A stretch of 34,837 bases of DNA from assembly GCA_903851365.1 (NCBI GenBank), contig CAINOB010000107.1, positions 1-34,837 on the forward strand. Reading direction: 5' to 3'. The number at the start of each line of letters is the position of its first letter. The stretch's first letter is position 1. Positions 17,204-26,245 of this stretch are shown in pieces. Under the pieces are notes generated by a model. The model had not been told where the DNA came from and did no database searches. It saw only the letters and a program-made list of their open reading frames with translations. The translations under genes and the position numbers were made by a program. The stretch is from an uncultured Bacteroidota bacterium. Its GTDB lineage: Bacteria; Bacteroidota; Bacteroidia; Bacteroidales; UBA12481.

Positions 17204-19144
17204 ATGAGCTTTTTGCAATTTGATAAAACTCAACTAATTAACCTGGAATACAGTCTTTCGAAAGAGATTCTGTTGGCAAATCCGTCAGGAGCCTATGCCA
17301 GTTCCACAATAATTGGCTGTAATACAAGAAAATATCATGGTCTGCTTGTTGCCCCTATCACAGATTATGATGGCGGCAGACATGTGATTTTGTCATCGCT
17401 CGATGAAACTATTGTTCAGCATGATCAGGAATTCAATTTGGGTATCCATAAATATCCTGGAGAATACTATCCTAAAGGGCATAAATATGCAAGGTGGTTT
17501 GAAATGGATCCGGTATGGAAGATGATATACCGGGTTGGGGGAGTGGTCCTGCAAAAAGAAATCCTTCTGGATGAAAAGGAAGCGAGATTGTTGGTGAGAT
17601 ATACGCTCCTTGAAGCGCATAGCCCAACCATTTTGAAAATCAAACCGTTTCTGGCGTTTCGTAGTGTTCATGCCCTGAGCCATGCTAATATGAACGTTAA
17701 TAAGCTGGTTCAGGAATGTCGTAATGGTGTTTACCTGAAAATGTACCATGATTATCCGGGGTTGTTTCTTCAAACCTCAAAATCGTTTGAGTTCATTACT
17801 GCACCTGACTGGTATAATAAAATTGAATATCTGAAAGAACAACGAAGGGGTTATCCTTATCAGGAGGATCTTTATGTTCCGGGATACTTCGAATGTTCAA
17901 TAAAAACCGGTGAGAGTTTTGTATTGGCTGCGGGTTTTGAGGAACAGGCTCCAACTGGCTTGAAAAAACGACTACAATCGCAAATTGATAAAACACCCTT
18001 ACGACATACTTTCGAAGAAGTACTGGCCCAGACAGCCAAATCGTTTATTATTGATACTCAAAATGGACCTGAGATTGTCTCCGGATATCATTGGTTTGGA
18101 TCCTATGGAAGAAATTGCTGGATCGCACTGCCTGGTTTAACAATCGGGACAGGCCAACCTGATCTTTTCGACCGGTTGGCAAAATCTTTGGTTAAGATGC
18201 TTAAAAACGGTCTTTTCCCCAATCATTCTCCAGATCGCAATAATCCTGTTTACCGGAGTGTTGACGGTTCTTTATGGATGATCTGGGCCATACAGCAATA
18301 TGCGGACTATATTAATAATGGCGGGCAAATTTGGAAATCTTTCGGCCCAGCAGTAAAGCAGGTTCTTTTTGCCTATAGGGATGGTATTAACCAGGGAATT
18401 AAGATGCAGGAGAATGGATTACTGAACGCATATGTTCCCAATCAATCTTTAACTTGGATGAGTGCATATCTGGATGGCGTACCTGTCACTCAGCGGCCTG
18501 GTTTAGCGGTTGAGGTTAATGCATTGTGGTATAATGCAATATGTTTTGCGTTGAAGATTGCAGAAGAAGCTGGCGATATCAGTTTTGTCTCCGATTGGAA
18601 AGATTGGCCACAAATTATCGAAAGGAACTTTAAAGAGATTTTCTGGGGGAAAAATGAAAATTATCTAGCGGATTATGTGTTCGAAGGGAGAGCTAACTGG
18701 GATGTTAGACCGAACCAGGTTATCGCCGTTTCCCTGCCATTTTCACCCCTTGAAGATGAACAAAAACGTGCGGTGCTGGAGATTGTGCAATCTGAACTGC
18801 TAACACCTAAAGGATTAAGAACTTTATCCCCAAGACACGAAGATTATAAAACAAGCTATGAGGGCGATCATGTTACACGAGATCTGGCTTATCACCAAGG
18901 TACAGTGCGCCCTTGGCTCCTGGGACATTTTGCTCAGGCATGGCTTAGCCTTTATGGTAAGTCGGGTAAGCATTTTATTAATGCTCTGGCTCATAATTTT
19001 GAGGAGGACATGTTCGAACATGGCTTGGGTACAATATCTGAAGTATATGACGGAAATCCTCCACATACCCCCTGCGGGGCTATTTCATCAGCGGCCAGTG
19101 TTGCCGAAATATTGAGAATCATGTATTTGCTGAAGAAAATTTAA
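17204..19144 (+). CDS. Glycogen debranching enzyme, amylo-alpha-1,6-glucosidase (GH133-like)
   Basis: A 646-residue cytosolic enzyme that hydrolyses alpha-1,6 branch points of glycogen. The N-terminal GDE_N domain (about 15-230) shows LLANPSGAYASSTIIGCNTR and KYHGLLVAP. The C-terminal (alpha/alpha)6-barrel (about 270-640) has candidate catalytic acids D354 in SVDGSLW, E437 in VEVNALWYNA and E613 in GTISEVYDGNPPH. Length fits the bacterial/archaeal short form, which lacks the transferase half of eukaryotic debranching enzyme. It heads a four-gene operon, and the next start is 5 bp after its stop. The 168-bp gap before it (17036-17203) holds the ferredoxin promoter and only weak promoter-like sequences for this gene. 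Confidence 0.92.
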   Translation: MSFLQFDKTQLINLEYSLSKEILLANPSGAYASSTIIGCNTRKYHGLLVAPITDYDGGRHVILSSLDETIVQHDQEFNLGIHKYPGEYYPKGHKYARWFEMDPVWKMIYRVGGVVLQKEILLDEKEARLLVRYTLLEAHSPTILKIKPFLAFRSVHALSHANMNVNKLVQECRNGVYLKMYHDYPGLFLQTSKSFEFITAPDWYNKIEYLKEQRRGYPYQEDLYVPGYFECSIKTGESFVLAAGFEEQAPTGLKKRLQSQIDKTPLRHTFEEVLAQTAKSFIIDTQNGPEIVSGYHWFGSYGRNCWIALPGLTIGTGQPDLFDRLAKSLVKMLKNGLFPNHSPDRNNPVYRSVDGSLWMIWAIQQYADYINNGGQIWKSFGPAVKQVLFAYRDGINQGIKMQENGLLNAYVPNQSLTWMSAYLDGVPVTQRPGLAVEVNALWYNAICFALKIAEEAGDISFVSDWKDWPQIIERNFKEIFWGKNENYLADYVFEGRANWDVRPNQVIAVSLPFSPLEDEQKRAVLEIVQSELLTPKGLRTLSPRHEDYKTSYEGDHVTRDLAYHQGTVRPWLLGHFAQAWLSLYGKSGKHFINALAHNFEEDMFEHGLGTISEVYDGNPPHTPCGAISSAASVAEILRIMYLLKKI

Positions 19145-19149
19145 TACCT

Positions 19150-20526
19150 ATGCGCGTACTAATGTTTGGATGGGAATTCCCCCCACATATCAGCGGAGGA
19201 TTAGGAACTGCCTGTTACGGGATGACGCGTGGGCTGGCTTACTGCGGTGTTGAAGTTATTTTCGTTGTTCCTAAATCATATGGTGACGAAGATCAAACCT
19301 CAGTAAAACTCGTTGGTGCTTCGCAAGTTCCTATCAAGAGAAGGACATACGCGTTTACTGAAGAGCGACAGTTCGGAGTTGAAGCAATTAAAACAAGCCA
19401 TGCTCTCGAAATGACCTATATCGAGGTAGGATCGAAACTTCTTCCATATCTGTCACCTGAAGAATTTCAGAAATACTCTCATGAACACTTGCAAAAGAAT
19501 GAGTTATCTCTTCATGAATTCGATAATGGAACTACCAGAGGATCTTCGGTTTTAACTGAAGTTGTTGGAACAATGGAATTCACTGGTAAATATGGCCCGG
19601 ATCTGATGCAGGAGGTGTCGAATTATGCATTGGTTTCTTCGGAAATCGCACATGAACAGACATTTGATATAATCCATGCTCATGATTGGCTGACCTATCC
19701 TGCAGGTATAGCCGCAAAAAGGATGTCCGGAAAACCTTTAGTGGTTCATGTTCATGCTACAGAATTCGACAGATCTGGGGAAAATTATAACACCGTGGTT
19801 TATGATATTGAAAAATCAGGTATGGAACAGGCTGATCTTGTGATCACTGTTAGTAATCTGACTAGAAATATTGTGATCAACAGGTATGGTATTAACCCTG
19901 ATAAGGTTGTAACTGTTTACAATGCAGTGGAGCCGGGAACTGAGTCCGGAGCTGAGGTTTTTGTAAAGGCAGTTGATGAGAAAGTCGTTACCTTCCTTGG
20001 ACGTATTACTTACCAGAAAGGTCCTGAATACTTTATGGAAGCCGCTAATAAGGTACTAAAGCATTCAAACAATGTGAGGTTCGTAATGGCTGGCAGTGGC
20101 GATCTTCTTAGAAAAATGATTCGTTATGCAGCCAGACTGGGTATCACCGAAAAGTTCCATTTTACTGATTTCCTTAAGGGTCGTGATGTTGATAATATGT
20201 TTGCTGTTAGTGATGTGTATGTAATGCCCTCTGTTTCAGAGCCATTTGGAATAAGTCCGCTGGAAGCTATGAGGTCAAATGTGCCAGTCATCATATCCAA
20301 GCAATCAGGAGTTTCTGAGATTCTAAAACATGCCATAAAGGTTGATTTTTGGGATGTCGATGCCATGGCTGATGCAATTTATGGATTAATAACCTATGAG
20401 TCACTCCCCTTAATGTTTCAGCATTACGGTCGTGATGAGGTGAACAATCTGAGATGGGAGAATGCAGCACTCCTTATTAAAAATCAATATACCAACCTTT
20501 TATCTTCAAGAAATAATCCGTTATGA
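19150..20526 (+). CDS. GT4-type glycosyltransferase of the glycogen operon
   Basis: A 458-residue GT-B glycosyltransferase. The N-terminal Rossmann half starts MRVLMFGWEFPPHISGGLG, with a starch-synthase-like GGLG loop. The second half contains VTFLGRITYQKGPEYFMEA and the E-x7-E motif E364/E372 in SEPFGISPLEAM, which binds the nucleotide sugar. No signal peptide or membrane helix is apparent. It sits 5 bp after the debranching enzyme gene and overlaps the GH57 gene by 4 bp, so a role in alpha-glucan synthesis is likely. Donor and product are not deducible: it could be an alpha-1,4-glucan or maltosyl-type synthase, or act in priming. Confidence 0.85.
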   Translation: MRVLMFGWEFPPHISGGLGTACYGMTRGLAYCGVEVIFVVPKSYGDEDQTSVKLVGASQVPIKRRTYAFTEERQFGVEAIKTSHALEMTYIEVGSKLLPYLSPEEFQKYSHEHLQKNELSLHEFDNGTTRGSSVLTEVVGTMEFTGKYGPDLMQEVSNYALVSSEIAHEQTFDIIHAHDWLTYPAGIAAKRMSGKPLVVHVHATEFDRSGENYNTVVYDIEKSGMEQADLVITVSNLTRNIVINRYGINPDKVVTVYNAVEPGTESGAEVFVKAVDEKVVTFLGRITYQKGPEYFMEAANKVLKHSNNVRFVMAGSGDLLRKMIRYAARLGITEKFHFTDFLKGRDVDNMFAVSDVYVMPSVSEPFGISPLEAMRSNVPVIISKQSGVSEILKHAIKVDFWDVDAMADAIYGLITYESLPLMFQHYGRDEVNNLRWENAALLIKNQYTNLLSSRNNPL

Positions 20527-21908
20527 AAAATATTTGCTTGTATTTTCAGCTTCACCAGCCATTCAGGCTGAAACGTTATCGCTTTTTTGATGTTGGTCAA
20601 GATCATTATTATTATGATGATTATCTGAATAAGCTAATCTTGAAAAAGGTAGCACAAAGATGCTATATACCAAGTAATGAATTGTTATATAGTCTTTTGA
20701 CTGAATTTGGAGGACAGTTTAAGGTCTCCTTCAGTTTAACTGGAATCCTTCTGGATCAATTGGAACTTTATGCTCCCGAGGTTATAGAAAGCTTTAAAAA
20801 ACTTGCTAAAACAGGTCATGTTGAATTTCTTTCTGAAACCTATTCCCATTCTTTGGCAGTTTTGGGCAGCACAGAGGAATTTAAAAACCAGGTTACCCTC
20901 CATAAAGAGAAAATTGAATCCCTATTTGGAATGACCCCTACTGTTTTTAGAAATACAGAACTTGTATATTCCGATGCTATTGGGGAACAGGTTTCTAAAA
21001 TGGGCTATAAAGCTATGCTTGCCGAGGGTGCTAAACATGTTTTAGGTTGGAAAAGTCCTAACTTTCTTTATTACAATGTTTTAGATCCAAAACTTAAAGT
21101 CCTTTTGAGAAACTATAAGCTAAGTGATGATATCGCATTTCGATTTTCTAACCATTCCTGGTCTGAATGGCCGTTGACTTCTGAGAAATATCTTCAATGG
21201 CTTAAAGGCTCACCTGCAAATGAGGATTTTGTGAATTTGTTCATGGACTATGAAACCTTTGGTGAACATCAACCTGTTGAATCAGGAATTCATCAATTTC
21301 TGGATCATTTGGTCCGCTTGATTATTAAAGATCCGGAAACAGGATTCGCGCTTCCTTCAGAAATAGTTGAATCACACCAATCAGTTGGACCTCTTTCAGT
21401 TCCTTATCCAAGCTCATGGGCAGATGAAGAAAGGGACCTTTCCGCCTGGCTTGGTAATGAGATGCAAAAAGAGGCTTTTAATAAGCTCAATTCAGTACGA
21501 AACCTCGTCCTCCAGGCAAATGATGAGGATTTATCAAGGGACTGGGGTTATTTACAGGCAAGCGACCATCTTTATTATATGTCGACAAAGTTTTTTGCTG
21601 ATCAGGCGGTCCACAATTACTTTAATCCCTATAATAGTCCTTACGATGCGTTTATCAACTTTATGAACATTGTTTCGGACTTTATTATCCGGTTGGAAAA
21701 GAAAACCAAAAGGGTGGTTTATAAAGGAATCCCTATAGATGAACTCACTGGAGCCCCTCTTAATGATGCAATAACCGAATATGAAGGTGTTTTAAAGATC
21801 CTCAGGCAGAAAAGGGGTCCTATAAACAAAGTAACAGATAGTAAGCTACTTAAGTCTTCCAATACAAAAGGCCCGATCACCAAAACAAGTAAAAAGAAAA
21901 AAAATTAG
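20523..21908 (+). CDS. GH57 family glycoside hydrolase (alpha-amylase or glucanotransferase)
   Basis: A 461-residue GH57 enzyme. Conserved region 1 is seen as FQLHQP (H11). The nucleophile region is FRNTELVYSD with E146, and the acid/base region is MDYETFGEH with D242. The barrel occupies about residues 1-300, followed by a helical region. The last 50 or so residues are Lys/Ser/Thr-rich and probably disordered. GH57 includes amylases, 4-alpha-glucanotransferases and branching enzymes, and the sequence does not settle which. It starts inside the end of the GT4 gene (4-bp overlap), so the two are probably produced together. There is no signal peptide, so it acts on cytosolic glucan. The GT3-GT35 gene starts 31 bp later. 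Confidence 0.9.
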   Translation: MKNICLYFQLHQPFRLKRYRFFDVGQDHYYYDDYLNKLILKKVAQRCYIPSNELLYSLLTEFGGQFKVSFSLTGILLDQLELYAPEVIESFKKLAKTGHVEFLSETYSHSLAVLGSTEEFKNQVTLHKEKIESLFGMTPTVFRNTELVYSDAIGEQVSKMGYKAMLAEGAKHVLGWKSPNFLYYNVLDPKLKVLLRNYKLSDDIAFRFSNHSWSEWPLTSEKYLQWLKGSPANEDFVNLFMDYETFGEHQPVESGIHQFLDHLVRLIIKDPETGFALPSEIVESHQSVGPLSVPYPSSWADEERDLSAWLGNEMQKEAFNKLNSVRNLVLQANDEDLSRDWGYLQASDHLYYMSTKFFADQAVHNYFNPYNSPYDAFINFMNIVSDFIIRLEKKTKRVVYKGIPIDELTGAPLNDAITEYEGVLKILRQKRGPINKVTDSKLLKSSNTKGPITKTSKKKKN

Positions 21909-21939
21909 TTAATTCGCCAACTAATTTGACTGATTACTT

Positions 21940-24900
21940 ATGACTGAAAACGGGAAGCAGAACAGTCCGGAAATACTATTTGAGGTTAGCTGGGAAGTTT
22001 GCAACAAGGTGGGTGGTATCTATACGGTTTTAACTTCCAAATGCCAGGAATCTCTTAGCCGTTTCGGTGAACATTATATTTTCATCGGTCCGGATATTTG
22101 GCGCGAAGATCACGATAATCCTGAGTTTATTGAAGATAATAACCTTTACCTGGGTTGGAAGGAACATGCCTATGCCTCAGGCCTTAAATTTAGGACAGGC
22201 CGCTGGAATATCCCCGGCAAACCACAGGTGATCATCATTGACTTTACGGCTCTCATTCCAAGAAAAGATGAAATTTTCAGCAAAGCCTGGGAGGATTACC
22301 GGCTTGATTCCATCTCGGGAGGCTGGGATTACATTGAAGCTGCTCTATTCGGCTATGCTGCAGGAATGCTTATCAAGAGTTTTACCGAATATTATCGTTT
22401 TAAAGAAGTCATCGCTCAGTTCCATGAATGGATGACTGGGATGGGAATTTTATACCTGGAGAAGGAATCCCCCTATATTGGAACTGTTTTTACAACCCAC
22501 GCTACTACAGTCGGACGATCAATTGCTGGAAATGGTCTTCCTCTTTATGAAAACCTCGTGGAATACAATGGTGATGAAATGGCCACCCGCCTAAACGTAA
22601 TGGCCAAACATTCACAGGAAAAACTTGCGGCTGTCAATTGTGATCAATTTACTACAGTAAGCGAAATAACAGCTGGAGAATGTTCCCAATTGCTGGGCCG
22701 TAGACCGGACCTGATTACTCCCAACGGATTTAATCCCAATCTTGTACCTGATCAGCAAACACTTAAGGAAGAAAGGGTAATAGCCCGAAAAGCTATTCGA
22801 AATGTTGCTCAGGCAATGTTTGGCTATGAATTATCAGAGGATTTTCTTGCTATCGGGACAAGTGGCCGATATGAATTCAGAAATAAAGGCCTGGATATCT
22901 TTATCAGATCGCTGGCCAAATTAAATGACGAAGGAAATCTGACAAAAGAAATTGTTGCACTTATTCTGGTTCCAGCTAATAATTATGGTCCCCGCAGAAG
23001 CGTTAGCCAACGGTTGAATGGTGAAGATATTGAACTCAGTGGAAGTAAATACCTGACTCATAATTTACATGATGCTGATTCTGATGCCATCATTCGATTG
23101 CTTAACGAGACCGGACTTAATAACGATCAAAATAATAAGGTTAAGGTTATGTTTATTCCCTGTTACTTAAATGGGCAAGATGGAATATTCAATTTGACTT
23201 ATTATCAGATTCTTACTGGATTGGATTATACCATGTTTCCTTCTTATTACGAACCATGGGGATATACACCGCTTGAAAGTATTGCTTTTGGTGTACCAAC
23301 CTTGACTACAGATCAGGCTGGTTTTGGTAATTGGATGTCTGCCTTTACTACAGATATGCCAAATCTTCCAGTTGCTGTAGCCCCTAGAAACAAGCAGTCA
23401 GATGAATCAGTAATTAATTGGATCTCTGAAGTTTTGCTAAGCTTTTCGCGATTATCTGCCATTAAAAGGAAGAGTCTGTTTAACCTTTCCATTGAATTCT
23501 CTAAAAAAGCACTTTGGGAAAATTTGGTTGAAAACTATTATCTAGCTTATTCATATGCTTTGTCGGAGGTGGTATTTGAGGACCGGCCAGAGCCCGAATT
23601 CGCTGAAGAGACTTATGCTATAGGTGCTGTCGATCTTCAGAATACCAATGAACCCATATGGAAACGGGTATTGGTAGAATCTTCCTTACCCGTTAGCCTG
23701 AATGGATTGGTCGCCATATCGAAAAATCTTTGGTGGACTTGGAACTATGACGCAGAGAATTTATTCCGATCAATCGATCCTGTAATTTGGGAACAAGTTG
23801 AGCATAATCCGATTACCCTGATGAGGCAAATCCCCCTGGATCGGATTATTGAACTGGAGAAAGACACGGATTTTCATGAATCCTATAAGAAAGTCTATTC
23901 TAGGTTCCAGGACTACATAAACCAGGTGAATGAGAATCCTGGACCAATGATTGCTTATTTCAGCATGGAATTCGGTTTTCATAGCAGCCTGAAAATTTAT
24001 TCTGGGGGTCTGGGAATCCTTGCGGGAGACTATTTAAAGGAAGCGAGTGACAGAAATGTTCCAATGGTTGGAATGGGATTGCTTTATAAATTCGGATATT
24101 TCAGGCAAGTGCTGACTCTCAACGGGGATCAGATTTCTGAAGATGTGGAAGAGCGTTTCTCCGATCTTCCGGTTGAACCGGTCCTGGATGCGGATGGACA
24201 ATGGATGCAGGTACCTATCGGAATGCCTGGTCGCCTGATCCATGTCAGGCTTTGGAAAGCAATGGTTGGCCGAATTAGCCTTTATTTGCTTGATACTGAT
24301 TATGATTCTAATCAACCTGCCGATAGGTCTATCACTTATCACCTATATGGAGGTGATGAGGAGAACCGTTTAAAACAGGAAATGGTTCTGGGGTTGGGTG
24401 GAATCAGATTATTGAGCAAACTTGGCATTTCTCTTGATATTTTCCATTGCAATGAAGGGCATGCAGCCTTTATTGGACTTGAGCGGATTCGCAGACTAAT
24501 GGAAATCAAGAAATTCACCTTTGATGAGACGCTAGAAGTAGTAAGGAGCTCAACTCTTTTTACTACGCATACCCCTGTTCCAGCAGGGCATGATACTTTT
24601 ACTGAAGATATGATCCGGACCTATATGGGACATTATCCGGAACGCTTTAATATTTCATGGGATGAATTTATCGGATTAGGTAAAATTGAGAAGAATAACC
24701 ATTTCGAAAGATTCTCTATGTCTCATCTGGCTGCCAGACTTTCGCAGGAAATAAATGCAGTTAGTGAACTTCATGGCGAAGTTACCCGGAAAATGTTTGA
24801 AAATGTTTGGAAAGGTTATTATTCCGATGAATTGCCAATTGGATTTGTAACAAACGGAGTACATTATCAAACATGGGCAGCTGAAGTTTGGCAGAAACTT

Positions 24901-26187
24901 TACCTTGAAGTATTTGGATCAGATTTTCTTGATAACCAATCGAATATGGCTAATTGGGAGAAAATCTATTCTGTTCCGGATAATAAAATCTGGACCATCA
25001 GACAAACACTTCGTAAATCATTAATCGATTATATCAGAGAGCGGTTGGACAAAGTTTCAATTAGGAGGCATGAACCCCCGAAACAGATAATCGAGATCCG
25101 CCAGAAATTGAACGAACGTACCTTGACCATTGGTTTTGCAAGACGGTTTGCTACTTATAAAAGGGCCCATTTGCTCTTTAGTGACCTTGACCGCCTTAAA
25201 AAAATTGTCAATAATCCTGATCATCCTGTCCAGTTCATTTTCGCTGGTAAAGCTCATCCAAGGGATAAAGCGGGTCAGGACCTGATAAAGTATATTGTGG
25301 ATATTTCGCGTCGTCCGGAATTCAGAGGTAGGATCGTTTTTCTTGAAAACTATGATATGACAGTCGCCAGAAAATTGGTACAGGGAGTTGATATCTGGCT
25401 TAATACGCCAACCCGTCCGCTCGAGGCTTCTGGAACCAGCGGAATGAAAGCCGTGATGAATGGAGTTATGAATTTTAGTGTTCTCGACGGATGGTGGTGC
25501 GAAGGTTATAAACCAGGTGCTGGTTGGGCCCTTCAGCAGGAACGCGTTTATGAGGATCAAAATTTCCAGGATGAACTTGATGCAGCAACAATTTATAACC
25601 TTCTTGAAGAAGAAATAGTACCACTTTTCTATCAGGTTGATCAAAATGGAATACCCGTTGAATGGATCAAGCATATCAAAAATACTATCGCACAAATAGC
25701 ACCCAGATTCACAACCCGTCGAATGATTGATGATTATTATGATCGTTTCTACCGGATACTTGGAAACAGATCCAGTGATATGCGTGCAAATAACTATCAT
25801 TTAGCCAGGGAAATAACCAGGTGGAAAAAGAAGGTTGCCCGAATTTGGGACAAGATTGAAGTTACTGAGGTTAACTATTCAAATGACCTTTCGAAACCAT
25901 TGAAAATGGGTGGTGGATATACTGCTGAAGTTATTTTGAAATTGAATGGGTTATCATCTGATGATATCGGCGTTGAACTGGTAATGGTTGAAGTTCTTCC
26001 AAATGGAAAATTAAAATTCGTACTCAAGGAGGAATTTTCCAATGTCGAAAAACTTAATGGTCATACCCGTTATCAATTATGCACTTTCCCAACTCAGACC
26101 GGAGTCTTTAACTATGGGATAAGGTTATTCCCAAAAAGCCAGCTATTACCACATCGTCAGGATTTTAGCTTTGTGAAGTGGATTTAA
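21940..26187 (+). CDS. Fused glycogen synthase (GT3) and alpha-glucan phosphorylase (GT35)
   Basis: A 1415-residue fusion. Residues 1 to about 560 are a eukaryote-type GT3 glycogen synthase: FEVSWEVCNKVGGIYTVL, the donor-site SGRYEFRNKGLD and the acid pair in YYEPWGYTPLES. They lack the arginine cluster that binds glucose-6-phosphate in yeast and animal enzymes. Residues about 585-700 are the DUF3417 domain seen at the start of short alpha-glucan phosphorylases. From there to the end is GT35, with PLP-binding K1170 in ASGTSGMKAVMNG followed by LDGWWCEGY. The frame is continuous with no internal stop. One polypeptide thus joins glucose addition from a nucleotide sugar and phosphorolytic removal. 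It is the last gene of the plus-strand glycogen operon and is convergent with the alpha-amylase gene. Confidence 0.93.
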   Translation: MTENGKQNSPEILFEVSWEVCNKVGGIYTVLTSKCQESLSRFGEHYIFIGPDIWREDHDNPEFIEDNNLYLGWKEHAYASGLKFRTGRWNIPGKPQVIIIDFTALIPRKDEIFSKAWEDYRLDSISGGWDYIEAALFGYAAGMLIKSFTEYYRFKEVIAQFHEWMTGMGILYLEKESPYIGTVFTTHATTVGRSIAGNGLPLYENLVEYNGDEMATRLNVMAKHSQEKLAAVNCDQFTTVSEITAGECSQLLGRRPDLITPNGFNPNLVPDQQTLKEERVIARKAIRNVAQAMFGYELSEDFLAIGTSGRYEFRNKGLDIFIRSLAKLNDEGNLTKEIVALILVPANNYGPRRSVSQRLNGEDIELSGSKYLTHNLHDADSDAIIRLLNETGLNNDQNNKVKVMFIPCYLNGQDGIFNLTYYQILTGLDYTMFPSYYEPWGYTPLESIAFGVPTLTTDQAGFGNWMSAFTTDMPNLPVAVAPRNKQSDESVINWISEVLLSFSRLSAIKRKSLFNLSIEFSKKALWENLVENYYLAYSYALSEVVFEDRPEPEFAEETYAIGAVDLQNTNEPIWKRVLVESSLPVSLNGLVAISKNLWWTWNYDAENLFRSIDPVIWEQVEHNPITLMRQIPLDRIIELEKDTDFHESYKKVYSRFQDYINQVNENPGPMIAYFSMEFGFHSSLKIYSGGLGILAGDYLKEASDRNVPMVGMGLLYKFGYFRQVLTLNGDQISEDVEERFSDLPVEPVLDADGQWMQVPIGMPGRLIHVRLWKAMVGRISLYLLDTDYDSNQPADRSITYHLYGGDEENRLKQEMVLGLGGIRLLSKLGISLDIFHCNEGHAAFIGLERIRRLMEIKKFTFDETLEVVRSSTLFTTHTPVPAGHDTFTEDMIRTYMGHYPERFNISWDEFIGLGKIEKNNHFERFSMSHLAARLSQEINAVSELHGEVTRKMFENVWKGYYSDELPIGFVTNGVHYQTWAAEVWQKLYLEVFGSDFLDNQSNMANWEKIYSVPDNKIWTIRQTLRKSLIDYIRERLDKVSIRRHEPPKQIIEIRQKLNERTLTIGFARRFATYKRAHLLFSDLDRLKKIVNNPDHPVQFIFAGKAHPRDKAGQDLIKYIVDISRRPEFRGRIVFLENYDMTVARKLVQGVDIWLNTPTRPLEASGTSGMKAVMNGVMNFSVLDGWWCEGYKPGAGWALQQERVYEDQNFQDELDAATIYNLLEEEIVPLFYQVDQNGIPVEWIKHIKNTIAQIAPRFTTRRMIDDYYDRFYRILGNRSSDMRANNYHLAREITRWKKKVARIWDKIEVTEVNYSNDLSKPLKMGGGYTAEVILKLNGLSSDDIGVELVMVEVLPNGKLKFVLKEEFSNVEKLNGHTRYQLCTFPTQTGVFNYGIRLFPKSQLLPHRQDFSFVKWI

Positions 26188-26200
26188 CCAGGCAAAATTG

Positions 26201-26245
26201 GGCCGGTATTATGTTTAACTCAGGGAAATTAATGCATAACCGGCC
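26201..26245. terminator. Possible hairpin between convergent glycogen genes
   Basis: GGCCGGT (26201-26207) and ACCGGCC (26239-26245) form a perfect 7-bp arm pair with a 31-base loop that spans the alpha-amylase stop codon. There is no good T-run, so it may slow both transcripts rather than form a classical terminator. The convergent gap is only 27 bp and contains no other candidate. Confidence 0.3.

Noticed and set aside
25057-25800. A 247-codon open frame on the minus strand
   Set aside because: It lies wholly inside the phosphorylase half of the GT3-GT35 gene, which has intact motifs in the other frame. The translation shows no family features.
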